Assembly (NCBI GenBank): GCA_947172415.1
Contig: OX359192.1
Coordinates: 7,390,401-7,454,400 of the forward strand
Direction: 5' to 3'
DNA from: Chondrosia reniformis
Taxonomy: Eukaryota > Porifera > Demospongiae > Chondrillida > Chondrillidae
Length of the DNA: 64,000 nucleotides
Shown piece by piece: positions 38,701 to 51,815 of this stretch; positions within the stretch are counted from its first letter, which is position 1; each line of letters starts with the position of its first letter. The notes under the pieces were generated by a model. It was given only the letters and a program-made list of their open reading frames with translations. It was not told the DNA's origin and did not search any database. Made by a program: the position numbers and the translations under genes.

Positions 38701-38806
38701 GGAATCTTTAGATAAAAAAGAAAGCACTGAGTCAGTGGCTGCTGAACCAGAGAAAACTAAAAGTCTAGCTCCAATTCCTGAAGTTCAAGATGTAGCATCA
38801 TTGTAA
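32780..38806 (+). CDS. Receptor E: GABA-B-like class C GPCR, intact, divergent 3' half
   Basis: Exons: 32780-33022, 33122-33271, 34157-34327, 34712-34819, 34925-34990, 35249-35467, 35553-35807, 36345-36420, 36578-36658, 36749-36881, 36970-37225, 37515-37643, 37775-38092, 38225-38365, 38551-38626, 38700-38806. Spliced length 2529 nt, 842 aa, no stop seen. From intron 7 on, introns and several exons differ clearly from A-D, yet exon 13 is almost identical to theirs, pointing to conversion or strong constraint. Exon 8 uses an earlier GT than A-D (9 nt shorter). Exon 2 has 12 extra nt (Glu/Ser-rich). There is a single terminal exon pair: the alternative pair of A-D is absent. Intron 7 carries a 32-bp minisatellite; intron 12 holds a relic of the exon 13 start. 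Confidence 0.9.
35942..36165. repeat. 32-bp minisatellite, 7 units, intron 7 of E
   Basis: Seven head-to-tail units of 32 bp, consensus CTGGGAACCAAACAAATAAT followed by CTGTTTCAATAT. Units differ at one or two positions (GAACC/GAATC, CTGTTT/CTATTT). It is not present in the other receptor copies. Confidence 0.9.
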
Positions 38807-39460
38807 CTTTATAGCATTCAGTGTGCAGAGTGTTTTAAATGAAAATGTGAAAAAGAAAAATAATTAAACATTATACATAACAGTTTGTAAACTGATCTGG
38901 CAAACTTGCTTTATGTGTGTCCCTTATATACAGTTATTAAACTATATCAATACATTCATGAATAAATGTCTATTTTCTCACTATGCATATTAAATGTTAG
39001 AGTTTGATGTATGCTTTGTGCTTTGTGCTTTGTGCTACAAGTAAATGAAATATATATATGAAATATGCTGTCAGCAGTTAAATAGGAGAGGAAGACTGCT
39101 TTTACAGTATCGAGTTCCTGTGCAACATAATTATTTATTACAAATTCTAAACCCTAATGTTTAGGCTACACTCCTAAAAGCGTTATCATGCAATATAAGC
39201 TTCTTGAAAGATTATAGAATATATGCCATTAATTAATCATGACACGGCATGGCAGATTCAGTGTCTTCTCACGCATCTACGGGTAGTGTGATGGGGCCAG
39301 GGCAAGAAATGGGCGATCATTATTGCCGAACCAGCCAGTGTTCAAATCTTTTCTTACCGTTCTTTGATATGATATAAATCAATCAAGCATATACTGGTAA
39401 ATCGATTCCTGTTTGGAGTTGTAGTCTATATAGAAGTCGTTGGAATAGTGAAATCGAAGG
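38807..39460. other. Intergenic E-F
   Basis: No gene seen. It holds a TGCTTTG-type 7-bp repeat (three units near 39014-39036) and an AATAAA-type signal near 38961, a plausible poly(A) signal for E. The whole spacer recurs at about 46740-47386, in front of H, with small indels. Confidence 0.5.
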
Positions 39461-42400
39461 ATGAAGAGCATTATCTCCTTAGTGGTTGTGACATTACTGA
39501 TATGTTTGGTTTCGTTAAGCTTTAGTGAAACCTACAATTGTACAGGAAAGACGAATTTGAATCTGATTGTTGTTCAAACACCTCCTGTCGGAGAAGATAA
39601 AATCCTGTACTCAAAAGGCTATATTCCCGCTCTGGAGATTGCACTAAATGAAATCAACAATAATGAGGACATATTGCAATCTTTTTGTATTAATTTGGAG
39701 CCAATCATTATGTCTGAAGTAAGAATACATGGTAATTTTATATCGTATATTTTCTATATATGTGTGTAATAAAATTCTGGACTAAGGAATAAGTTAATTG
39801 CACTGTGCTGTGCAAAGGCTGTGGTGATCAGTAAATAATCACTGGAAATGTATTACACCAAATCAGCCAAGTGACCGCAGTCTAATCTTGGCTTGGGGGC
39901 TGAAGAAAGTCCTATTAAATTGGTAACCATGATCGCCTCACAGCCATTCAAGATACAATGACATTCTCTTGCCTTATATTTAAGGCCATAGGCTCTAAAT
40001 GTAGATTAAAGGTGTCCAAGTTAAGAGTTTTTTTGCATAGGGATAGAGAATGTCATGGGACAAGATTGTCCAATAAATATCTTTTAGTCAAGCCACTGTA
40101 TAGAAACCAATCATGTATGCAGACAAAATATTATGTCATTTCCTTCATAACACCATGTTGCAGTGTTCCGCTAATAAAGCAGCTAGTGACTTTGTAGGAA
40201 AAGTAATAGCTGTCAACAACTCAGGGGTTACAAAGGAATGTTCTAAAGCAGATGGTATTGTAACACTTATAGGAGGTTGTTCTCTGGCTGCTCAGTCAGT
40301 GGCATATTTGTCTCAGAATTTGAATCTTGTACAGGTAATGGAAAATCGTAGTTTGCTTCACAAACATTTGACTGATTAGTTGTAGTTAGCAATTTGTTTC
40401 ACTAGTATTTACCTTCTAATACCTATTCCACAAATATATAGGTTGGAATAGATGCCACTTCACCAAGATTGTCTGACTCAACAGAATTCTTTAACTTTGT
40501 GACACTCATACCATCAGATGATGTAATTGTTCAAGGGATTGTTGAAATGATGAAGTATTTTGGATGGGACAGCATAGCAATTATTACACAGGAAGAAGAT
40601 ATCTTTGCTTATGTATGTATAGTATCTTTGAATGTTGTTTATAATCTACAATCATCAATTAACTACGTTATCATTTGCTTATATATGCAGACTAGAAATG
40701 CTTTGGTTGATGAATTAGCAAAGAACAATTTGGGTGAAGTTCAAGCTAGTTTTTCTTCAAATCACAGCCCACAGGATGCCCTTAAAAAAATATTGGTAAC
40801 AGATTTACATAAGTTGTTTTGCAAAGTATATGCATGTACATATATATATATATCTAGTCTATAAGTATCCTTCATAATTGATGTATGCATATATATCAGA
40901 ACACAGGGAGCCGCATAATTTTTATAAACTGCTATCAACACTATGCCCGTGAAATCTTATATCAGGTACAATAGCTGCATCATATTATTATGTACGTATG
41001 TATTATACTACAATCAAGTATTAAACAGTGCAAGTTTCGATCCCTATATATATCTTGTAATAATTGTGAATTTCTATAGTACATATGTATATACAAACTG
41101 CAAAAATTGCCTGTATATTATGCAAATTGTCGTGATTAATCAAATACATAATTCATAAATTATTAAAGATTTAATTATTTAAACTTAAATACCTGTCTAT
41201 GGTGTGAACACACAGTATAAGTTACAATATATCATATTAATCAAAAGTAAATATTTACATATGTCAGGGATCAAAACTGGGAATGCTGCCCTCTAAAGGA
41301 TATGCATTGATTAGTTCTGCATGGTACAGCTACAATTTTTGGTGTGAATCCTTCACAAAAAGAGAGAAATATAATTGCAGTGACAATGAGTATCGACTTG
41401 CTGTAAACCATCTAATCCTCATTAATCAGCTTCCACACCTAGAACCTGAAAAGAAAACAGAGTTTGGAAATTTGGTTCGTTAACTATAGAATTAGTTATA
41501 ATAACCATGTCTTGCTTTTAACCTATCAGTTAAGAACACTGTAACCATTATCCCTTGTTCTAAATCTATCTTTGCTAGACCTTTCAACAGTTCATGCAGC
41601 AGTATAAGGAAGTTTCAAATACAACAGATCCATATGAAAGTGATCTAAGATATTTAGCACTTGCATATGATTGAATGTGGCTTATTGCATTGGCTTTGAA
41701 TAAAACTGACATGCAAATAAATATCACAAACAGTTTCCAAATGAACTCTAGTGATGCTGCAAATAAAACCTTTAACAATATGCTGAATATTCAATTCATG
41801 GGCTTATCTGTGAGCATATGAGATATACATGTATTGTGAGTGTATGTATATACACATAATTAATACAGGGCAATGTTAGCTTTTCAGCCACTGGTAATAG
41901 AACTCCTGAAACGTTACGATTCCTTCAGTATAGAAGTAAGTTCTTAAAATTCTGACTGTCTCAGTATATTATGAAGTCTTATTCTTTTACAAAAGACTTA
42001 ACCAGAGTACATTTTGGTAATTACAACTATGGAATTCGAAGCGGAGTTAACAAACAAGGATTTAGTATATTTCCTAATGAATCTCATGACACTATTTTTC
42101 CAAGTAAGTATACAGAGTATAAAGACATCCTTTACTTATGTATATCTACACTACATGTGCACTATATAGTATATATACAGATGTACATACATATACAAGT
42201 GATATATTTATTTTTGCTTCATTATAGATGGTGTTCCGGTCACATTTCAGACTAATCGTATTCAAAAACCACTCTTTATTGTTTATTCAATTCTCTCAGT
42301 ATTGGGTATTTGTTATACTGGATTGTGTCTTGCATTTAACATAACCTTTAGAAAAAGGCAGTTAGTTAATCAATTATATATATATATTTAACCTCTCAGT

Positions 42401-43903
42401 ATGTGAATTATCTTTACTGCTTTAAACAGGATTGTAAGGGTTTCTGGTCCTTTTCTGAATATTATTCTCCTCTGTGGCATTGCAATGATGTATATTTTGG
42501 TAATTTTACTCGGAATGGATGATAAGTTGATACCTTTTGAATCTGCAAGTCACCTCTGTCAAGTTAAAGTTTGGATTGCTACGCTGACTTTTACATTGGT
42601 GTATGGGACAATTTTGTCTAAGTTATCTAGGATATTCTTCATACTCCAACATGCTAAGAATGGAACTCTAACCAAGAGCCAAAAGGTAAATTACATGTAT
42701 GAATAAAATGTAAATAACTTGTACAGATTAACATGTGGCACGTACATGTATATGTTACATACTTACCTGTATTTGACATTTCATATATATAGGTGGTACG
42801 AGAGACCCATATGTTTGTACTAGTTGGAATTCTGTTGGCTGTTGATGTATTGTTTATGTCCGTGGTAACTGCAACCCACTTAGGACCACTTAAACTTGAA
42901 GAAAAAACAAAACAACACAAAGTGGTACATACATTATTGAAATAAGTATATAAATATGAAAATTCTAATCTAATTCCAATCTAATCTAATTGACATTTAA
43001 TTTACATTTATACATTCATGAGTAGTGCCTTATATCAGTTTTAATTTTATCCTTAGCTATCCTTATATTATTAAGATTTAATGATGATAATAATTTATAT
43101 TGGAAATTGCATTTATATTATAATTATATCAACTACTTGCTAATATTAACAGGATGGGGAGCTACCAATCAAATATACTATTTGTACTTCAAAAGAAAGT
43201 GAAATATGGATTCCAATATTGATAGCATACAAGAGTATTGTAGTATTTATCAGCCTAGTATTTGCCTTTGAAATACGCAAGGTGAAAATCAAGGAGATAA
43301 AAGAGTCTAGAATGGTCACCTTTTCAGTGTATACCATTATTGTGACCGTCACCAGCACACTGCCAGTATTGTATTTGCTACCTGAAGAAAAAACTGTCAC
43401 ATTTGCCATTGTGGGAGCTTTATGCTTGATTTTAGCCACCGTCTTGCTAACAGTAAACTTCCTACCAAAAGTACGTAACTGATAAATATGTGTCATGGTT
43501 ATGCATGATACTGCTATACATAGAAGATAAACACTGTGAATTTCAAATTATAGTTCAGCCAACAGATGCTAAGAGATTTAGTAGTCTGTACTAATATGCA
43601 CATACATAGTATACATTTACACTGTATATTTGTATACGTTATGAAAAATAACATTCCTATGCCTGTTATATATTGCAAATGCACATGTGTAATTATATAC
43701 TTCTGTGTAACACACATTTACAATAAGCTTTTAATCACTATTCATGTATAGTTATTATATGACTACAACCTTTTTGTTTCCAGATGAAGCTGATAATTGG
43801 GAAAGCAATTAGGGAAAGTGACTTGGGGACCCAAGTAGCTGCTCGTACTTGGACTTTTCATAATTCAAGAAGTCAAAATTCAGTGGAGATGTCACCAAGA
43901 TAA
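39461..43903 (+). pseudogene. Receptor F: subfamily-2 GABA-B-like GPCR with one in-frame TGA
   Basis: Exons: 39461-39718, 40164-40334, 40442-40612, 40691-40795, 40900-40965, 41268-41474, 41579-41809, 41869-41935, 41996-42103, 42228-42360, 42430-42685, 42793-42921, 43153-43470, 43784-43903. Signal peptide MKSIISLVVVTLLICLVSLS, then a Venus-flytrap domain, seven helices (LVILLGMDDKLIP, FAFEIRKVKIKEI) and a 40-residue tail in one exon. Exon 7 reads GAT TGA ATG at 41669-41677 where H has TCA, so the protein would end at about residue 357, before the membrane part. No other damage was seen. F and H differ at few positions over nearly 8 kb, so the stop is recent; exon 7 is a multiple of three and could be skipped in frame. 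Confidence 0.82.
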
Positions 43904-45094
43904 ACTAATCCTAAGCTCTAGTTTTTGTGCATAACTTCACCTACTCTTGGCACATGCACACCAGCTGGTATATAACCACTTTTCTGTATTAAACCTTTAA
44001 AAATGTTTATTCCTGCATTTCATTATGTATTACACATCATTCAGCATTTTATATATGTAAAAGAGCGTTGAAAATGTGCAGTCTCAAATATACCAAGTTT
44101 ACCCATCTTTGCTTGCAAATCCTGTAAGTGCAGGACAGCTGGTCTTGACTAGTGTTATTTAGCTGCAATCATAATATAGTTTTGGTTATAAAAGATTGTC
44201 CATACATACGTACATATGTACGTATGTATGGACAAATCAAATACATGATGCAGCTGCAGCTGTATATATATATATGTCACAATACTTTAAATAAAAAGAT
44301 TTAAGTCAGAAGTACATTTATGAATGATTAAGGGTATAGCAACGCTTGTAACAGTAACTAGCATGCAGTATCTGGAAAAGTAAAACATAAGATAGTGATA
44401 ATGTCATCAGGCTAACCATACAGAAGTGGCATACTGAAAATAACCATGCAGATCACTTCACTGTACAGGTACAGCATCCGTTATCGTGTGATGCACATAA
44501 ACATGCTGAGTCAATGTGAAGATTTGTATATGTGTATACCACACATTCTATCAATGCAATAACGTGTGACAATTTCCCTAGTTCAGATATGAGCCTGTTT
44601 ATTAGCAATATATAGTCAAGATTAGGAAGAGAAAATGATTTTGGAATTGGGTCTTTTTAGCTAGCTTTTTAACTACTTGCTTTTGGTGTAGTAGGCATTA
44701 AATCATATTTCCAGAGTTCTATGCATAAATGGCCAGAAATAGTTTTGTTGTTTTTGAAAAGGCCAGCCATATATTTTGGGCCAACTTAGACATTATGTTT
44801 TATTTATTAAAAAAACAGTGGTATTGGTTAGTACTCTTTACAGTGAGAGGATGGGACGAATTAAACACATACATACACATGGGTACTGTAAACTTATGTG
44901 TTACATTTTATAATCATATATACAAGTAATTTGTAGCTGTCAGACTACCAGGCACCAAACAGAAATGTTAATGATATTCATACTAATAAGTGTATTCATA
45001 AGCAGATCAAGTTGCAGTGTATGCAACTTCCTCCAGCCTTTTTGTCTTTTAACTGCTAAAGGATCTTTAAATAGCCAGTTTTACTATTTAGAGT
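43904..45094. other. Intergenic F-G
   Basis: No gene seen. It contains a perfect 40-bp palindrome at 44196-44235 and AT-rich sequence. It is nearly identical to 51816-53009 between H and I. Confidence 0.5.
44196..44235. repeat. Perfect 40-bp palindrome
   Basis: The left arm TTGTCCATACATACGTACAT is followed directly by its reverse complement ATGTACGTATGTATGGACAA with no spacer. The copy between H and I (52106-52151) has longer arms, 23 bp each, with one mismatch. Confidence 0.9.
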
Positions 45095-46739
45095 ATGAAA
45101 GAAGTTACAGGGCTGCTAGCCCTCACAGTTTTGCTTTTAGTGATCCCTGGATTTGGATATTCCCAAAAGATTTGTGATGAGTGCAGGGGAAACTGGACAA
45201 CTCTAAATCTGATGGTTTTGGTCTCTCAGACCAGACCAACAGATCTGTCCACCTACATTCCGGGTATGAAAGTGGCTTTAGATGCTATCAATAGTGACTG
45301 CTCTATATTGCCCTGCTACTATATATTTGAATCATACTGAACTTATTGATCCACAGGTAAGGTACTGGAAGGATATGTAGTTAACTGTGCACTCTGTTTA
45401 ATGGGTCAATAACTTTGCTTTTAGTGTTCAGATATTCCAGGTGTGAGGGGCTTCATTGAACATGTGACCAATCCTTCACTTAATGAGATCATGATAATTG
45501 GGGCTGATTGCTCAGTTTCTACTCAACCAGTTGCCAGCCTTTCCCCTTTTTGGAATCTTGTACAGGTAATATGATATGTATGTAGTACAACAGCATATTG
45601 GTTGATGATGTTTATCTTGTTTGTTTTCTTTCTAAACCCTCACTTATACATATTCAATGTCATAGATATGTCACTGGGTGTACTAACACATCTTTTTTTT
45701 CCCCAGATATCAACAGTTTCCACTTCACCTAGATTATCAATTGAAAAGGAATTTCCTTATTTTTTGCGGCTTGTTGGTCCAGACAGTTCAATAAACCCAG
45801 GTTTAGTTGAGTTGATGACATATTTCAAATGGGAACACTTAGCAATAATTACCCAAGAAGAAGATATCTTTACTTTTGTAAGGAAGATAAGTAGAAAATC
45901 AGAGCAGGGAGCTTGTTGTGGCCCATAGTGATTCCATGGGTGCAATGTATAGTACATGCGTATGACTGCCTATCCTTCTATTACAAGGAGTATTAGAGAG
46001 AATATTATGTACATATAAAGAAGTATTACACTCCTCTTTGTAATTCTAGAATGCTACTTCAAACACATTATTTTAACTGGTATACATAAACATACATGTA
46101 TATACGTACGTAGGTACATTTTCATGAAAAATCAAAAGATACCATTTTCCTATAGCTACATGCTGTATGCCTATTCTGTAAAAGAGCCTATAGGGGAACT
46201 AAACCTGAAGAGAGCTTTGGATACAGGAGTCTTTTCTTCTTTCTTTTCTCTTCTTTCATCTTCTCCACTGGGTCAGACAGCCGTTTCTGGGAATTCCACC
46301 CTTCATCAGTGATCCTGGGAGTCTTTGTCTTTTTCTTTATCTTGATCTTCTGTGAATCCTTGGCATATCATGCATATCTTGATAAACAACAAATGCTTAC
46401 ACCCACTTTAATGGAGTTCTTAATATATATAGACAAGAAATGATTTACTGAGTGCCCATATTATATTCCTCAATGCCTATCATGAATATGGTCTGGAAAT
46501 CTTATGTCAGGTAATCTGTTATTGTAGCAAACCTATCTGTTCTTTATATTATCTATATATATGTATTAACCTTTTAGTTTGTATGCCACACAATATCAAC
46601 ATATATGTGTTTACATCTATCCTTAATCTTAGAGGAATCTTTAGATAAAAAAGAAAGCACCGAGTCAGTGGCTGCTGAACCAGAGAAAACTAAAAGTCTA
46701 GCTCCAATTCCTGAAGTTCAAGATGTAGCATCATTGTAA
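45095..46739 (+). pseudogene. Receptor G: broken 5' half of a subfamily-3 receptor fused to the last exon of E
   Basis: Exon 1 45095-45356, exon 2 45425-45565, exon 3 45707-45877 and a fused exon 4/5 at 46433-46510 match gene I. Exon 1 has a 4-nt insertion near its end (TATATATTTG against TATTTG in I), which shifts the frame. A deletion of about 270 bp joined the start of exon 4 to exon 5, in frame by itself (TRNDLLSAHIIFLNAYHEYG). Past about 46577 the sequence switches to intron 15 of E, followed by a copy of its last exon (46633-46739), whose phase does not match exon 5. There are no exons 6-14, hence no membrane domain. G is a breakpoint relic of the 7.9-kb tandem duplication. A soluble ligand-domain fragment is conceivable only if the frameshift is bypassed. 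Confidence 0.85.
46127..46361 (-). mobile_element. Hammerhead-bearing unit in intron 3 of G
   Basis: The same unit as in D (25757-25984), in the opposite orientation relative to the host gene. The candidate ribozyme core lies at 46270-46315 on the minus strand: CTGATGA, GGG/CCC stem II, GAAAC, GTC. Stem I has one mismatch. No coding capacity. Confidence 0.65.
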
Positions 46740-47386
46740 CTTTATAGCATTCAGTGTGCAGAGTGTTTTAAATGAAAATGTGAAAAAGAAAAATAATTAA
46801 ACATTATACATAACAATTTGCAAACTGATCTGGCAAACTTGCTTTATGTGTGTCCCTTATATACAGTTATCAATACATTCATGAATAAATGTCTATTTTC
46901 TCACTATGCATATTAAATGTTAGAGTTTGATGTATGCTTTGTGCTTTGTGCTTTGTGCTACAAGTAAATGAAATATATATATGAAATATGCTGTCAGCAG
47001 TTAAATAGGAGAGGAAGACTGCTTTTACAGTATCGACTTCCTGATGGAACCAGAATGCAACAGAATTATTTATTACAAATTCTAAACCCTAATGTTTAGG
47101 CTACACTCCTAAAAGCGTTATCATGCAATATAAGCTTCTTGAAAGATTATATATAGAATATATGCCATTAATTAATCATGACACGGCATGGCAGACTCAG
47201 TGTCTTCTCAAGCATCTACGGGTAGCGTGATGAAGCCAGGGGCAAGAAATTATTGCCGAACCAGCCAAGCGTCCGTATCTTTTCTTACCGCTCTTTGATA
47301 TAAATCATGCAAGCATATAATGATAAATCGGTTCCTGTTTGGAGTTGTAATCTATATAGACGTCGTTGGAATAGTGAAATCGAAGG
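46740..47386. other. Intergenic between the E-type exon relic and H
   Basis: No gene seen. It is a second copy of the E-F spacer (38807-39460), carried along by the tandem duplication, including the TGCTTTG repeat. Several small indels separate the two copies. Confidence 0.55.
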
Positions 47387-50300
47387 ATGAAGAGCATTAT
47401 CTGCTTAGTGGTTGTGACATTACTGATATGTTTGGTTTCGTTAAGCTTTAGTGAAGCCTACAATTGCACTGGAAAGACGAATTTGAATCTGATTGTTGTT
47501 CAAACACCTCCTGTTGGAGAAGATAAAATCATGCACTCAAAAGGCTATACCCCCGCTCTGGAGATTGCACTAAATGAAATCAACAATAATGAGGACATAT
47601 TGCAATCTTTTTGTATTAATTTGGAGCCAATCATTATGTCTGAAGTAAGAATTCATGGTAATTTTATATAGTATATTTTCTATATATATGTGTAATAAAA
47701 TTCTGGACTAAGTTAATTGCACTGTGCTGTGCAAAGGCTGTGGTGATAAGTAAATAATCACTGGAAATGTATTACACCAAATCAGCCAAGTGACCGCAGT
47801 CTAGTCTTGGCTGAGGGGAGAGGGGGCGAACAAAGTCCTATTAAATAATTGGTAACCATGATCGCCTCGCAGCCATCCAAGATCCTCTTGCCTTAAGGCC
47901 ATAGGCTCTAAATGTAGATTAAAGGTGTCAAAAGTATATAATTAAGATTTTTTGCATAGGGATAGAGACTATAAATTCAAGTGTTTTGGGACTAATGTAA
48001 TAAATAAATATCTTTTAGTTAAGCTACTGTATAGAAATCAATCATGTATGCAGAATATTTTATGTCACTTCCTTCATAACACCATGTTGCAGTGTTCCGC
48101 TAATAAAGCAGCTAGTGACTTTGTAGGAAAAGTAATAACTGTCAACAACTCAGGGGTTACAAAGGAATGTTCTAAAGCAGATGGTATTGTAACGCTTATA
48201 GGAGGTTGTTCTCTGGCTGCTCAGTCAGTGGCATATTTATCTCAGAATTTGAATCTTGTACAGGTAATGCAAAACAGTAGCTTCACAAACATTTGACTGA
48301 TTAGTTGTAGTTAGTAATTTGTTTCACAAGTACTTACCTTCTAATACCTATTCCACAAATATATAGGTTGGAATAGATGCCACTTCACCAAGATTGTCTG
48401 ACTCAACAGAATTCTTTAACTTTGTGACACTCATACCATCAGATGATGTAATTGTTCAAGGGATTGTTGAAATGATGAAGTATTTTGGATGGGACAGCAT
48501 AGCAATTATTACACAGGAAGAAGATATCTTTGCTTATGTATGTATAGTATCTTTGAATGTTGTTTATAATCTATAATCATCAATTAACTACGTTATCATT
48601 TGCTTATATATGCAGACTAGAAATGCTTTGGTTGATGAATTAGCAAAGAACAATTTGGGTGAAGTTCAAGCTAGTTTTTCTTCAAATCACAGCCCACAGG
48701 ATGCCCTTAAAAAAATATTGGTAACAGATTTACATAAGTTGTTTTGCAAAGTATATGCATGTACATATATATATATATCTAGTCTATAAGTATCCTTCAT
48801 AATTGATGTATGCATATATATCAGAACACAGGGAGCCGCATAATTTTTATAAACTGCTATCAACACTATGCCCGTGAAATCTTATATCAGGTACAATAGC
48901 TGCATCATATTATTATGTACGTATGTATTATACTACAATCAAGTATTAAACAGTGCAAGTTTCGATCCCTATATATATCTTGTAATAATTGTGAATTTCT
49001 ATAGTACATATGTATATACAAACTTCAAAAATTGCCTGCATATTATGCAAATTGTCGTGATTAATCAAATACATAATTCATAAATTATTAAAGATTTAAT
49101 TATTTAAACTTAAATACCTGTCTATGGTGTGAACATACAAATATATACAGTATAAGTTACAATATATCATATTAATCAAAAGTATATATTTACATATGTC
49201 AGGGTTCAAAACTGGGAATGCTCCCCTCTAAAGGATATGCATTGATTAGTTTTGCATGGTACAGCTACAATTTTTGGTGTGAATCCTTCACAAAAAGAGA
49301 GAAATATAATTGCAGTGACAATGAGTATCAACTTGCTGTAAACCATCTAATTCTCATTAATCAGCTTCCACACCTAGAACCTGAAAAGAAAACAGAGTTT
49401 GGAAATTTGGTTCGTTAACTATAGAATTAGTTAACCATGTCTTGCTTTTAACCTATCAGTTAAGAACACTGTAACCAGTATCCCTTGTTCTAAATCTATC
49501 TTTGCTATATAGACCTTTCAACAGTTCATGCAGCAGTATAAGGAAGTTTCAAATACAACAGATCCATACGAAAGTGATCTAAGATATTTAGCACTTGCAT
49601 ATGATTCAATGTGGCTTATTGCATTGGCTTTGAATGAAACTGACATGCAAGGAAATATCATAAACAGTTTCCAAATGAACTCTAGTGATGCTGCAAATAA
49701 AACCTTTAACAATATGCTGAATATTCAATTCATGGGCTTATCTGTGAGCATATGAGATACATGTATTGTGAGTGTATGTATATACGTACACATAATCAAT
49801 ACAGGGCAACGTTAGTTTTTCAGCCACTGGTAATAGAACTCCTGAAATGTTACGATTCGTTCAGTATAGAAGTAAGTTCTTAAAATCTGACACTCTCAGT
49901 ATATTATGAAGTCTTATTCTTTTATAAAAGACTTAACCAGAGTACATTTTGGTAATTACAACTATGGAATTCGAAGCGGAGTTAACAAACAAGGATTTAG
50001 TATATTTCCTAATGAATCTCATGACACTATTTTTCCAAGTAAGTATACAGAGTATAAAGACATCCTTTACTTATGTATATCTACACTACATGTGCACTAT
50101 ACAGATGTACATACATATACAAGTGATATATTTATTTTTGCTTCATTACAGATGGTGTTCCGGTCACATTTCAGACTAATCGCATTCAAAAACCACTCTT
50201 TATTGTTTATTCAATTCTCTCAGTATTGGGTATTTGTTATACTGGATTGTGTCTTGCATTTAACATAACCTTTAGAAAAAGGCAGTTAGTTAATCAATTA

Positions 50301-51815
50301 TATGTATATTTAACCTTTCAGTATGTGAATTATCTTTACTACTTTAAACAGGATTGTAAGGGTTTCTGGTCCTTTTCTGAATATTTTTCTCCTCTGTGGC
50401 ATTGCAATGATGTATATTTTGGTAATTTTACTCGGAATGGATGATAAGTTGATACCTTTTGAATCTGCAAGTCACCTCTGTCAAGTTAAAATTTGGATTG
50501 CTACGCTGACTTTTACATTGGTGTATGGGACAATTTTGTCTAAGTTATCTAGGATATTCTTCATACTCCAACATGCTAAGAATGGAACTCTAACCAAGAG
50601 CCAAAAGGTAAATTACATGTGTGAATATAATGTAAATAACTTGTACAGATTAACATGTGGTACGTACATGTATATGTTACATACCTACCTGTATTTGACA
50701 TTTCACATATATAGGTGGTACGAGAGACCCATATGTTTGTGCTAATTGGAATTCTGTTGGCTGTTGATGTATTGTTTATGTCCGTGGTAACTGCAACCCA
50801 CTTAGGACCACTTAAACTTGAGGAAAAAACAAAACAACACAAAGTGGTACATACATTATTGAAATAAGTATATAAAAATGAAAATTCTAATCTAATTCCA
50901 ATCTAATCTAACTGACATTTAATTTACATTTATACATTCATGAGTAGTGCCTTATATCAGTTTTAATTTTATCCTTATATTATTAAGATTTAATGATGAT
51001 AATAATTTATATTGGAAATTTCTTTTATATTATAATTATATCAACTACTTGCTAATATTAACAGGATGGGGAGCTACCAATCAAATATACTATTTGTACT
51101 TCAAAAGAAAGTGAAATATGGATTCCAATATTGATAGCATACAAGAGTATTGTAGTATTTATCAGCCTAGTATTTGCCTTTGAAATACGCAAGGTGAAAA
51201 TCAAGGAGATAAAAGAGTCTAGAATGGTCACCTTTTCAGTGTATACCATTATTGTGACCGTCACCAGCACACTGCCAGTATTGTATTTGCTACCTGAAGA
51301 AAAAACTGTCACATTTGCTATTGTGGGAGCTTTATGCTTGATTTTAGCCACCGTCTTGCTAACAGTAAACTTCCTACCAAAAGTACGTAACTGATAAATA
51401 TGTGTCATGGTTATGCATGATAATGCTATACATAGAAGATAAACACTGTGAATTTCAAATTATAGTTCAGCCAACAGATGCTAAGAGATTTAGTAGTCTG
51501 TACTAATATGCACATACATAGTATGCATTTACACTGTATATTTGTATACGTTATGAAAAATAACATTCCTATGCCTGTTATATATTGCAAATGCACATGT
51601 ATAATTATATACTTCTGTGTAACACACATTTACAATAAGCTTTTAATCACTATTCATGTATAGTTATTATATGACTACAACCTTTTTGTTTCCAGATGAA
51701 GCTGATAATTGGGAAAGCAATTAGGGAAAGTGACTTGGGGACCCAAGTAGCTGTTCGTACTTGGAATTTTCGTAATTCAAGAAGTCAAAATTCAGTGGAG
51801 ATGTCACCAAGATAA
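47387..51815 (+). CDS. Receptor H: subfamily-2 GABA-B-like GPCR, intact twin of F
   Basis: Exons: 47387-47644, 48093-48263, 48367-48537, 48616-48720, 48825-48890, 49203-49409, 49513-49743, 49805-49871, 49931-50038, 50152-50284, 50352-50607, 50715-50843, 51065-51382, 51696-51815. Spliced length 2340 nt, 779 aa, no stop seen. Exon 10 is ended at the GT before TAGTTAATC, which restores the 133-nt length found in all other copies. Domains: signal peptide, Venus-flytrap domain in exons 1-9, TM1 in exon 10, TM2-3 in exon 11, TM4 in exon 12, TM5-7 in exon 13, and a short tail ending VEMSPR. Exon 13 has FAFEIRKVKIKEIKESR where subfamily 1 has FAFETRK...LNDSK. Probably a functional receptor; ligand unknown. 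Confidence 0.9.

Noticed and set aside
42357-42360. GC-AG intron after exon 10 in F and H
   Set aside because: A canonical GT three bases further on gives the same phase and the 133-nt exon length seen in all other copies.
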